Origin: Actinomycetota bacterium
GTDB taxonomy: Bacteria; Actinomycetota; Coriobacteriia; Anaerosomatales; JAHIQC01
NCBI GenBank assembly: GCA_018902765.1
Contig: JAHIQC010000318.1
Coordinates: 1 to 9,467 of the forward strand
Length of the DNA: 9,467 bases
Direction of reading: 5' to 3'
The notes beneath the pieces were generated by a model. It saw only the letters and a list, made by a program, of their open reading frames with translations, ran no database searches and was not told where the DNA came from. The position numbers were made by a program, and so were the translations under genes. Positions 1 through 6,007 of this stretch are shown here, piece by piece. Every line of letters starts with the position of its first letter. Position 1 is the stretch's first letter.

Positions 1-546
1 GTCGCTCACATCGAGTTGCACGGCTCCTTCGCATCCACCGGTCGCGGCCACGGCACCGACCTGGCGCTCATCGCGGGCCTGCTCGGCTTCGCGCCTGACG
101 ACGCTCGCATCCGTGAAGCTCTGACACTCGCGAAAGAGTCCGGCCTCTCTGTATCCTTTGACGAAGCGGACCTCGGTGAGGTTCACCCCAATACCGCGCG
201 ATTCGTGCTCTCGGACGGGAGCGGACGCACCATGCGAGTCCTGGGCTCATCGCTCGGTGGCGGCGACGTGGTGGTGAGCGCCATCGATGACTTCGGCGTT
301 GAGATGACCGGGGACCTCCCCACACTGCTCGTGGAACACCAGGACCGTCCCGGAGAGATCGCAGCCGTGACCGCGATACTTGCCGAGGAGAGCGCGAACG
401 TCGCATCGATGAAGGTTGCGCGCGAGGGTCGTGGCGCGCGGGCGATGATGGTCATCGAGACCGACACTCCAGTGAGCGACGAGGCCGCGCTGCGGATAGG
501 CGAGACCCCCGGAGCGGCCATCGTCAGGCGCGTGGCTGCGGTCTAG
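1..546 (+). CDS. sdaAB: L-serine dehydratase, iron-sulfur-dependent, beta subunit (5' end cut off by window)
   Basis: This is the beta subunit of the bacterial [4Fe-4S] L-serine ammonia-lyase, which converts L-serine to pyruvate and ammonia in the cytoplasm together with the alpha subunit encoded at 4998-5861. The frame is open from base 1. The visible 181 residues include the family signature HGSFASTGRGHGTD near the left edge, followed by AGLLGFAPDDARI. From about residue 105 a C-terminal ACT domain follows (LPTLLVEHQDRPGEIAAVTAIL). SdaAB proteins are usually about 220 aa, so roughly 40 N-terminal residues lie outside the window. The TAG stop (544-546) lies inside a CTAG that also supplies the stop of the convergent hepT remnant. 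The alpha subunit gene normally follows directly but here lies about 4.45 kb downstream. Family assignment is secure; that the two subunits still pair is inferred. Confidence 0.93.
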   Translation, partial: VAHIELHGSFASTGRGHGTDLALIAGLLGFAPDDARIREALTLAKESGLSVSFDEADLGEVHPNTARFVLSDGSGRTMRVLGSSLGGGDVVVSAIDDFGVEMTGDLPTLLVEHQDRPGEIAAVTAILAEESANVASMKVAREGRGARAMMVIETDTPVSDEAALRIGETPGAAIVRRVAAV

Positions 547-775
547 AGCCCGGGTGGCCCTTCGCCACCGAGCTCGAGCAGCAACTCCTCGGCGGACGAG
601 ACCAGCGGCGGGAGCTCATCGGCAACGATACTGTGAATGCGACTGTCTTCTACGTCCGCGTACCCGTGAACCAGGATGTTTCGCATTCCAACGACCGTGC
701 GTCCACGAACGCGATGGCGCGTTTCCCATGCGTGATCAGATCCCAGAGCAAAGCGCGCTCATCCCGTCGCGTCAT
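543..775 (-). pseudogene. hepT: HepT-like HEPN ribonuclease toxin, internally deleted and frameshifted
   Basis: HepT/DUF86 proteins are HEPN-fold RNase toxins of about 110-130 aa, neutralised by an MNT partner that AMPylates a tyrosine in the RX4HXY motif. Here the ATG at 775 opens a HepT-like N-terminus (MTRRDERALLWDLI, then IAFVD), but this frame runs into a stop at 650-652 after 41 residues. The C-terminal half continues in another frame: GRTVVGMRNILVHGYADVED, ending in a TAG at 543-545. The catalytic and AMPylation motif RNILVHGY is intact. The roughly 35-40 residues that normally link the halves, with the LEIIGEA-type helix, are absent. The junction lies near 695-705. The start overlaps the 3' end of the RHH-MNT gene by 17 bp, the usual toxin-antitoxin arrangement. 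A 47-aa C-terminal fragment could start at the ATG at 684-686, but no good ribosome binding site precedes it. Most likely the toxin is inactive. Confidence 0.8.
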
Positions 776-1328
776 GGATCACCAGTCGTTCCCCCTCGAT
801 GGCTGCACGGGCGTAGGGGTTCTCGATGATTCCCTCCTGGCCTAGATCCACCCTGCGGCCCAAGAGCACGGCTAGCCGCTGCTGCAATTCAAAGAGCTCT
901 CCGGCCCAGGGCTTCATTGAGGCGCCTGGCTCCCATTCGACCTGAAAATCGAAATCGCTGTGCTGAGGATCGAAGTCGTCGCGAACCGCCGACCCGAAGA
1001 GCCACAGTCGCCGCACCATCAGCTCTCGGCACAGCTCGCGGATCGCCGCACGATGCGCGAGCACATGAGCCAAGCCCGGCAACGTGCCAGCCATCGGACG
1101 ATGGGCGGGAGCGATCTTGGATGAGTACGCGGTTGCAGGCTCAGCAGCTATCTCGGTACCGAACGGGAGTCCCTGTGCGCCGGCGGCCTGCTGCTCCGCC
1201 GCATAGCACTTGAACGCTGAGCGCAGGACCTCGCTGCGTGAGATGCCGAGTCCCGATGCCAGCCTGTCGATGGACTCTGCCATTTCAGGCGTGGTCGAGA
1301 ATGCAACAACATGTGCGGTGCGGGCCAA
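759..1328 (-). CDS. Fusion antitoxin: ribbon-helix-helix DNA-binding domain plus MNT nucleotidyltransferase
   Basis: This 189-aa protein has two domains. Residues about 6-42 (VVAFSTTPEMAESIDRLA, then SRSEVLRSAF) match a CopG/MetJ-type ribbon-helix-helix. Residues about 105-188 form a minimal nucleotidyltransferase: LFGSAVRDDFDP leads to the metal-binding pair D125/D127 (SDFDF), with a likely third aspartate at D161 (RRVDLG). MntA-type proteins of this fold detoxify HepT by AMPylation. The next gene downstream is a hepT remnant overlapping by 17 bp, which supports an antitoxin role. I chose the TTG at 1326-1328 because AGGAGGTGA sits 5 nt upstream and the conserved RHH starts just after. The frame stays open upstream to 1409, but that extension would read through the palindrome and the ribosome binding site. 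RHH domains commonly bind short palindromes as dimers, so autoregulation through 1345-1367 is likely. The domain calls are firm; whether it still has an active toxin to control is doubtful. Confidence 0.85.
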   Translation of the reverse strand: MARTAHVVAFSTTPEMAESIDRLASGLGISRSEVLRSAFKCYAAEQQAAGAQGLPFGTEIAAEPATAYSSKIAPAHRPMAGTLPGLAHVLAHRAAIRELCRELMVRRLWLFGSAVRDDFDPQHSDFDFQVEWEPGASMKPWAGELFELQQRLAVLLGRRVDLGQEGIIENPYARAAIEGERLVIHDATG

Positions 1329-1333
1329 TGATC

Positions 1334-1342
1334 TCACCTCCT
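1334..1342 (-). promoter_or_regulatory. Strong Shine-Dalgarno fixing the TTG start of the RHH-MNT gene
   Basis: On the minus strand this reads AGGAGGTGA, a nine-base match to the 16S rRNA anti-Shine-Dalgarno, five bases before the TTG at 1328. It is among the strongest ribosome binding sites in the window and decides the start against the upstream in-frame alternative. Confidence 0.85.
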
Positions 1343-1344
1343 GA

Positions 1345-1367
1345 CTGTTTATAACCGTTATAAACAG
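1345..1367 (-). promoter_or_regulatory. Perfect 23-bp palindrome, probable autoregulatory operator
   Basis: Two 11-base arms (ctgtttataac and gttataaacag) are perfect inverted copies around one central base. The palindrome ends two bases before the Shine-Dalgarno of the RHH-MNT gene. It is strikingly AT-rich for this window. On the minus strand it contains TATAAA (forward 1348-1353), which can serve as a -10 box. TTGCAT (forward 1372-1377) lies 18 bases upstream of it as a weak -35. A dimeric RHH protein bound here would block the promoter. The palindrome and its position are seen directly; the regulator is inferred. Confidence 0.75.
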
Positions 1368-1418
1368 CGAGATGCAAGAGCTGGCCGCATGAGTTCTTGC
1401 TTTCGCCAAAAGCGCCGG

Positions 1419-2396
1419 CTACTGGGATCCGGATGTCATCGCACCCCAGGACTGAACGGCATCCCGCTTCACCACCGCGCCCGTATGTGCGTCGACCTCG
1501 ACAACTACTGGCGACGCAATGTCAGGGGACCGCCCGGTGATTCGATTTCTATCGGGCCCCGGTGGGATGTCCACTAGCCAGCTGAGCCGCTCGTACGGGA
1601 ATGGGTAGCCCACGTAGCGAAGATGAGCCCGAACTCCAGCCGTATCCGAATGCCCAAGAACCGACTGCATGGCCTCCTCGGCAGAAATGCTTGGTGTGGT
1701 CGAGATCGAGATCGGTCCGCCCTCTTGCGAAACGTACTGGACCGCCTCGCCGGTGGTGCGGTCTATCGAGACGCGCACCCTGTCGCCCAGATTCGTGCCG
1801 ATTGCGTCGACAAGCTCCCAACCGAAACCGAATTCGTCAGGCTCTTGGACATACCAGTTCTCGCCCCAGTCCGTCGGGGTGAGGTACTCGAACCCCGGTC
1901 TCACTCGAGTCAGGAACTCCTCGGCCAATGCCCGGGCCTCGTCTTTGCTCAGAGGTACCGATATCTCGGAGCCATCGAGGACCACGCTCGCGGGCACCCT
2001 GCCCCATACCTCCGTGACATTGCCGCTGCGCCCTTCGACAACGTAGCCGCGGCTAGGAGTGACCTGCACGAACGTGTACTCGAGTCGAGCAGATGGGTCG
2101 GGCCCGCGCGCAGATGGTGCCGGTAGAACATGAGCGCCCGTGGCCGTGGGATCGAACGCGAGGACGGTCGCGACGGCCTGCTCGTCAGTGAAGTCCGCAG
2201 GGTATTCCGCTACGCGCGCGTTGAGCGCAGCGATGGCTTGGGACGCGCGCACGGCCTCCGGGGATGGCGCTTCCGCCTGGGCTGACGTGGACGGCTGAGT
2301 GATATCTGCCGAGGACTGCCGTGTGCACCCGGCGCCTGCGATGAGCGCGGCCAAGACGATGACCGATACACCCACTCGAACGGCGACGTTGCGCAT
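1419..2396 (-). CDS. Predicted secreted lipoprotein with PepSY-like repeats
   Basis: This 325-aa protein starts with a basic n-region and a hydrophobic stretch (VGVSVIVLAALIAG), followed by Cys24 (GAGCTRQ). That suggests a lipoprotein signal peptide, although position -3 is Gly rather than the preferred Leu, so the lipobox is weak. A Ser/Pro/Ala/Glu-rich linker runs to about residue 50. Two stretches resemble PepSY/YcdB-type modules. The first spans about 148-225 (SKDEARALAEEFL, RVRVSIDRTTGEAVQY). The second spans about 237-312 (SAEEAMQSVL, VVVEVDAHTGAVVKRD). Such domains are found in extracytoplasmic proteins, sometimes as peptidase inhibitors. AGGGGGGT precedes the ATG. A gap of 100 bp to the upstream cysteine-rich gene and 90 bp to the downstream RHH-MNT gene suggests a separate transcript. 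The specific function is not recognised. Confidence 0.72.
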   Translation of the reverse strand: MRNVAVRVGVSVIVLAALIAGAGCTRQSSADITQPSTSAQAEAPSPEAVRASQAIAALNARVAEYPADFTDEQAVATVLAFDPTATGAHVLPAPSARGPDPSARLEYTFVQVTPSRGYVVEGRSGNVTEVWGRVPASVVLDGSEISVPLSKDEARALAEEFLTRVRPGFEYLTPTDWGENWYVQEPDEFGFGWELVDAIGTNLGDRVRVSIDRTTGEAVQYVSQEGGPISISTTPSISAEEAMQSVLGHSDTAGVRAHLRYVGYPFPYERLSWLVDIPPGPDRNRITGRSPDIASPVVVEVDAHTGAVVKRDAVQSWGAMTSGSQ

Positions 2397-2439
2397 TCCG
2401 ACCCCCCTGGATCCACCGGACGCGAATACCTTCCTGCAG

Positions 2440-2445
2440 ATTCTA
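2440..2445 (-). promoter_or_regulatory. Candidate -10 element for the lipoprotein gene
   Basis: The minus strand reads TAGAAT, five of six matches to TATAAT, about 45 bases upstream of the lipoprotein ATG. No convincing -35 lies 16-18 bases further upstream, so this is only a candidate. Confidence 0.3.
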
Positions 2446-2496
2446 CAACGGCTGGCCTGGAGAACGAATGCCGCCGCACGGTTCGGGGGTCGGCGC

Positions 2497-2667
2497 CTAG
2501 GCCGTGTGCGCCTGCCGGGCCTCGCGAGCCGGTGTCGAGCACCCGGACTTACACAGACTGCACGCGCCCGTGCAACCGACGAGCTTCATCGCGTTGCAGC
2601 GGGGGCACCGAATCTCGGTCGCCGATGAGCTCAGGCCGCAAGCGGGGCATGGGGTCGTCTTTGGCAT
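2497..2667 (-). CDS. 56-aa eight-cysteine protein directly downstream of feoB
   Basis: This short gene begins with an ATG on the base immediately after the feoB TAG, so it is almost certainly translated with feoB. The 56-residue product has eight cysteines in two groups. The first is a zinc-ribbon or rubredoxin-like pair of knuckles: CPAC at residues 7-10 and CPRC at 21-24. The second is CTGACSLCKSGC at 32-43, spaced C-X3-C-X2-C-X3-C. No membrane segment is visible. This differs from the FeoB-associated Cys-rich membrane protein family, which has a transmembrane helix, and from the winged-helix FeoC. The position matches that of feoC in other operons. It could bind zinc or an iron-sulfur cluster and act as a regulator or iron handler for FeoB. 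That role is inferred; the gene itself is well supported by the cysteine pattern and the tight coupling. Confidence 0.8.
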   Translation of the reverse strand: MPKTTPCPACGLSSSATEIRCPRCNAMKLVGCTGACSLCKSGCSTPAREARQAHTA

Positions 2668-4551
2668 CTATGCCACCCCCAGCGCGCGGGCGAGCAGGCC
2701 GCCGATGAGGAAGGCGAGGCCCACGGAGCCGGCGAACAGGCCGACCATATAGCCCCAGCCGCGTTCCTTGACGATGACCATGATGCTCGCGATGCAGGGC
2801 ACGAAGATCGTGATCGTGACCATCGCGACCAGCAGCTGTGCGCTCGTGAGGCTCATCGTGAAGAAACCGGCAGCCCCGAAGTCGCGACGCACAAAGCCCA
2901 TCACGAACGCGGTCGATGCTTCCTTGGGTAGCCCGAGCCAGCCCACGGTAAGCGGGATGAGGGCGGTTTGGATCCACGCCAGCGCACCCGTCACCTCGAG
3001 CGTGGAGATCAGCAACGCACCGACCACGAAGAACAGCGCCACCTCGCGCATGAAATGCCAGACCTTGGTGACGGTCTTTCGCACGACGTTGTCGATCCTT
3101 GGCACCCTGAGGCTCGGGATGTCGATGAGCAGGCCGGTCGAGATGCCGGGGGTCAGGCGATCCAAAGCGGTGCCGACGCCTGCGAATATCACGAGCAGGG
3201 AGCCGAAGTAGCCAGCGGCATACCAGGGACCGACGCCGGCCATGAGTGCCGCGATGACAGCGATCTGAGCCGAACAGGGCACCGCAATGGCCATGAGGGC
3301 TGTGGCGATGAACCGCTCGCGCCTCGAGCCGAGGATGCGGGTGGTGAGCGTCCCCATGGTCACGCAGCCGAGCCCGAGGATCAGCGGTATGACCGCGCGA
3401 CCGTTGAGTCCGATTCCGGTAAGGGATCGGTCAGCAAGCGCGGCTATCCTCGGCAGGTATCCGGAGTCCTCGAGAAGCCCGAGTAGGAGGTAGAAGCCCG
3501 TCACCAACGGAAGAATCACGCCGATCAGGTAGGTCGGAGTCATGGTGAGTACACCGAACTCGCCCGCGAGCATCTGGTATAGGGGGTTGCCGGGCGCGAA
3601 CAGGACGCCAACGACGCTTCGAACGAACGGCTCCCAATAACCTTGCATGAGGTCGACTTCGAGAATGCCCACAACACCGCCCGCGACCCACTGACCGAGC
3701 ACGACATACATGCCCCATAGGAGCAGCCCGAGCATCGGAATGCCGGTGGCCGGATGCATCATTGCGCGCGAGAGTCGCGCCGAGAAGCGCACGCCCTGGT
3801 AGGTGTCTGAGAGCACGTGCCCGGCGATGTCGTCAACGCGGGCTCGCCTGTGCGAGTAGATCGCGTCACGATCGGCTCCCGGCTCGAGGTCGTGCCTGGC
3901 CGCGACCGTCTCATCGCCCTCCAAGACGAGAAGCGCCTCTGCGCGCGTTCCCACACGCGCTGCCATCAGCGCAAGGTCACCGTCCAGTTCGCGGTCGCCT
4001 ATGCCGGTGCGCGCATGATCCAGTGCGGAGACCACTTCGGGGATGCCGGTGCCCTTGATCGCTACGGTCTCGACCACGGGCACGCCCAGAAGGTCCTCTA
4101 GTAGGTCGCGGTCGATCACGACTCCAAGGGAGCGTGCTTCGTCTGCCATGTTGAGGGCAACGATCATGCGCTTGCCCATGTCGATGAGCTGCAGCGTCAA
4201 GAACAGGTCGCGCTCGATGTGCACCGCGTCGACGACGTTCACGACGATGTCGGCATCCATGATGATGTCGCGCGCGACGGTCTCTTCATCGTTGAAGCTG
4301 GAGACGCCATACACGCCCGGCGTGTCCACAAGGTCCCGGCCGTCGACCTGCCCGCGAGTCAGCTCGACAGTCGTGCCAGGGTAATTGGAAACATCCACAT
4401 ACACGCCGGTCAACGCATTGAAGACCACGGACTTGCCCACGTTGGGGTTTCCCGCAAGCACCACGGTCTCGACTCCTGATCGCGCGGCGGTCGAGTCTGG
4501 TCCGTGGCACGAGGCGGCAGCGACCGTCTCTCTTTGGCTCGGCTCCCCCAT
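2668..4551 (-). CDS. feoB: Ferrous iron transport protein B
   Basis: FeoB is a G-protein-coupled Fe(II) transporter of the cytoplasmic membrane. The 627-aa product has an N-terminal GTPase domain: G1 GNPNVGKS (34-41), a switch region around SNYPGTT (55-61), G3 DTPG (76-79) and G4 NMAD (134-137). A helical insertion follows to about residue 260, then a polytopic membrane domain. The membrane core shows the Gate-type signatures GLLEDSGYLPR (358-368) and REVALFFVVG (502-511), plus FVRRDFGAAGFF (553-564). Cys396 (LGLGCVTMG), Cys426 (AVPCSAQ) and Cys586 lie in or near the membrane segments and could line the iron path. It is shorter than E. coli FeoB (773 aa). The ATG lies 3 bp after the feoA stop, and its Shine-Dalgarno GGAGG (4563-4567) lies inside feoA at an 11-base spacing, which suggests translational coupling. 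The identity is certain. Confidence 0.97.
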   Translation of the reverse strand: MGEPSQRETVAAASCHGPDSTAARSGVETVVLAGNPNVGKSVVFNALTGVYVDVSNYPGTTVELTRGQVDGRDLVDTPGVYGVSSFNDEETVARDIIMDADIVVNVVDAVHIERDLFLTLQLIDMGKRMIVALNMADEARSLGVVIDRDLLEDLLGVPVVETVAIKGTGIPEVVSALDHARTGIGDRELDGDLALMAARVGTRAEALLVLEGDETVAARHDLEPGADRDAIYSHRRARVDDIAGHVLSDTYQGVRFSARLSRAMMHPATGIPMLGLLLWGMYVVLGQWVAGGVVGILEVDLMQGYWEPFVRSVVGVLFAPGNPLYQMLAGEFGVLTMTPTYLIGVILPLVTGFYLLLGLLEDSGYLPRIAALADRSLTGIGLNGRAVIPLILGLGCVTMGTLTTRILGSRRERFIATALMAIAVPCSAQIAVIAALMAGVGPWYAAGYFGSLLVIFAGVGTALDRLTPGISTGLLIDIPSLRVPRIDNVVRKTVTKVWHFMREVALFFVVGALLISTLEVTGALAWIQTALIPLTVGWLGLPKEASTAFVMGFVRRDFGAAGFFTMSLTSAQLLVAMVTITIFVPCIASIMVIVKERGWGYMVGLFAGSVGLAFLIGGLLARALGVA

Positions 4552-4554
4552 TGT

Positions 4555-4854
4555 CTAGTTCGCCTCCAACCCGCACTCGGTGCAGGGGCGCACACAGATG
4601 CCCCGGGCGATGCCTCTGCCGACTGCGATCTCCTGTCGACCCCGACGCAGAACGACGGGTCCGGCCGGGATGCGAGTGATGCAGCTGACGACCGAACCTT
4701 CGGCCATGCCGAACCGCAGCGCACTCAACCGAGCGGCTGCGTCTTCGATACACACGATCTCGAACATCTCGCCTGCGCGCACTGAATCCAACGTGCGGCC
4801 GTCCCAATCAGTCTTCTCAATCCGGGCCTGTTCGCGTCGCTGTCTGCCTCGCAT
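4555..4854 (-). CDS. feoA: Ferrous iron transport protein A with a cysteine-bearing C-terminal tail
   Basis: FeoA is a small cytoplasmic SH3-like protein needed for FeoB-dependent Fe(II) uptake. The 99-aa product shows the expected core from about residue 20 to 86 (TLDSVRAGEMFEIVCIED, LSALRFGMAEGSVV, EIAVGRGIARGICV). Typical FeoA proteins are about 75-85 aa. This one has an 18-residue basic N-terminal extension and a C-terminal extension carrying CVRPCTEC (Cys87, Cys91, Cys94), a CX3CX2C arrangement. The ATG at 4854 has only a weak purine-rich ribosome binding site (AAAAGAG), so the start could lie further in, but no better start with a good site is visible. It is the first gene of the feoA-feoB-cysteine-protein operon. 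Confidence 0.9.
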   Translation of the reverse strand: MRGRQRREQARIEKTDWDGRTLDSVRAGEMFEIVCIEDAAARLSALRFGMAEGSVVSCITRIPAGPVVLRRGRQEIAVGRGIARGICVRPCTECGLEAN

Positions 4855-4997
4855 GGTCTTGGCTCTTTTCGTCTCAGTGTTGCAAGTAACTTAGCACATA
4901 CTAATTCATCACAGCCGTATATGCTATTTCCGTGCCAACCCGTGGCGGGACGACGTAGCGTACAATCTCGAACGGAGCCGCCCGAAAGGAGCCCACT
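4855..4997. promoter_or_regulatory. Divergent promoter region between feoA (-) and sdaAA (+)
   Basis: This 143-bp gap separates two divergent genes, so it must hold both promoters. A relatively AT-rich stretch at about 4885-4930 contains a dyad TTAG-N6-CTAA (4891-4904), about 37 bases upstream of the feoA start. It lies where an iron-responsive repressor might bind, but it matches neither the Fur nor the DtxR/IdeR consensus well. On the sdaAA side TACAAT (4961-4966) is a fair -10 box, with no good -35 in register. AAAGGAG (4985-4991) is the sdaAA ribosome binding site, six bases before its GTG. Confidence 0.5.
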
Positions 4998-5861
4998 GTG
5001 GCCTACACCTCGTTCGAAGACCTGCGGCAAGCAACAGTCGAGCACGATTCGCTCGCCGCGGCCGCTATAGCAAGAGAGGTCGATGAGACCGGCGTCGACG
5101 CCGCCACGATACGCACAAGAATGCTCGAGCAACTCGAGGTCATGCGAGAGTCGATCGCCCAGGGACTCTCGGGGGCGGTCCGCTCGCGCTCGGGTCTGAC
5201 AGGGGGCGACGCCGCCAAGGTCGCGCGCTCCTCGGCAGGTCCGGCTGGAGGGACGCTGGCGCAAACGATCGCGCGCGCTCTTGCCGTCGGCGAGGTCAAC
5301 GCCTCCATGGGCAGGATCGTCGCCGCGCCCACGGGCGGTGCCTCGGGCGTGTTGCCGGCAGTGCTGCTGAGCGTTGCCGAGGAGCGCTCCATCCCTGATC
5401 GGGATGTCGCAGATGCCCTCATGACCGCAAGCGCGATCGGCGCCATCATCGCGTCCCGCGCCACGCTGTCCGGAGCGGCCGGCGGATGCCAGGCTGAGAT
5501 CGGCTCGGCAGCTGCAATGGCGGCGGCGGCCGTCACCGAACTCCTCGGCGGAACGGTGGACCAAAGTGGCCATGCGGCCTCGCTCGCACTGCAGGGGCTC
5601 CTCGGCTTGGTGTGTGATCCCGTCGGCGGCTTGGTGGAGGTCCCGTGCGTCGCGCGCAACGCGACCGGCGCGGCCGTGGCTCTCGCGGCTGCCGAGATGG
5701 CGCTCGCGGGAGTGAAGTTCCCCATCCCCTTCGACCAGGTGGTCGATGCCGCAGCCATGGTCGGCCGCTCACTCCCGCCAAGCCTCAAAGAGACCGCGGG
5801 CGGCGGGCTGGCCGTCACCCCTGAAGGCCGTCGACTCGGCGATGTGGCCCGAGAGCGCTAG
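4998..5861 (+). CDS. sdaAA: L-serine dehydratase, iron-sulfur-dependent, alpha subunit
   Basis: This is the catalytic alpha subunit of the [4Fe-4S] L-serine ammonia-lyase. It is 287 aa, a normal length for the subunit. Signatures in order are SGLTGGDAAK (65-74), APTGGASGVLPA (110-121), SGAAGGCQAEIGSA (158-171), LVCDPVGGLVEVPCVARN (204-221) and ETAGGGLAVTPEGR (265-278). The three cysteines expected to ligate the oxygen-labile cluster are Cys164, Cys206 and Cys217; in this family the cluster's open iron site binds the serine hydroxyl. The GTG start has AAAGGAG six bases upstream. Its partner sdaAB ends at 546, on the same strand but behind six opposing genes, so this copy needs its own promoter. 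The TAG stop sits in the centre of a 14-bp palindrome. The identity is certain. Confidence 0.97.
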   Translation: MAYTSFEDLRQATVEHDSLAAAAIAREVDETGVDAATIRTRMLEQLEVMRESIAQGLSGAVRSRSGLTGGDAAKVARSSAGPAGGTLAQTIARALAVGEVNASMGRIVAAPTGGASGVLPAVLLSVAEERSIPDRDVADALMTASAIGAIIASRATLSGAAGGCQAEIGSAAAMAAAAVTELLGGTVDQSGHAASLALQGLLGLVCDPVGGLVEVPCVARNATGAAVALAAAEMALAGVKFPIPFDQVVDAAAMVGRSLPPSLKETAGGGLAVTPEGRRLGDVARER

Positions 5862-5866
5862 CGCTC
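5853..5866. repeat. 14-bp perfect palindrome across the sdaAA stop codon
   Basis: GAGCGCTAGCGCTC is its own reverse complement and contains the TAG stop. As RNA it could form a five-base stem with a CTAG loop. No U-tract follows, so it is not a standard terminator. Confidence 0.5.
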
Positions 5867-5871
5867 AAGAG

Positions 5872-5920
5872 ACGCCCCGCACTGATGGCCTCGGATTTGC
5901 GTGCGTGCCTTTTGGGGCGT
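5872..5920 (+). other. Possible RNA hairpin downstream of sdaAA
   Basis: ACGCCCC (5872-5878) pairs with GGGGCGT (5914-5920). Inside it, GCAC (5879-5882) can pair with GTGC (5905-5908), leaving a one-sided CTTTT bulge. The loop is about 22 bases. It may mark the 3' end of the sdaAA transcript or be a small structured element. The following sequence (TACCCGC) is not a U-run, so intrinsic termination is not shown. The rest of the gap to 6007 holds no gene that I can recognise. Confidence 0.3.
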
Positions 5921-6007
5921 TACCCGCTACTGGTCCTCGAACTTCCGCCACTGGAACTCGTGAACACGGTGGCACTCGTGCTTGCATCAATGATTCCAGT
6001 CATACTC

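Noticed and set aside
1329..1409. Longer N-terminus for the RHH-MNT protein from an upstream in-frame start
   Set aside because: It would translate the palindrome and the strong Shine-Dalgarno. The TTG at 1328 has ideal spacing and the conserved domain begins right after it.
1368..1418. Possible terminator after the lipoprotein gene
   Set aside because: Only a three- to four-base stem around CGC-TTTT-GGCG can be drawn, with no U-tract.
2401..2496. Possible terminator after the small Cys gene
   Set aside because: Short GC-rich repeats can pair in several weak ways, none with a following U-run on the minus strand.
2768..3486. Plus-strand open frames inside feoB
   Set aside because: They are antisense shadows of an unambiguous feoB and contain no family motifs.
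5003..5818. 271-residue open frame antisense to sdaAA
   Set aside because: High-GC codon bias keeps the opposite strand open. The translation is low-complexity Ala/Ser/Pro, while sdaAA carries all family motifs.
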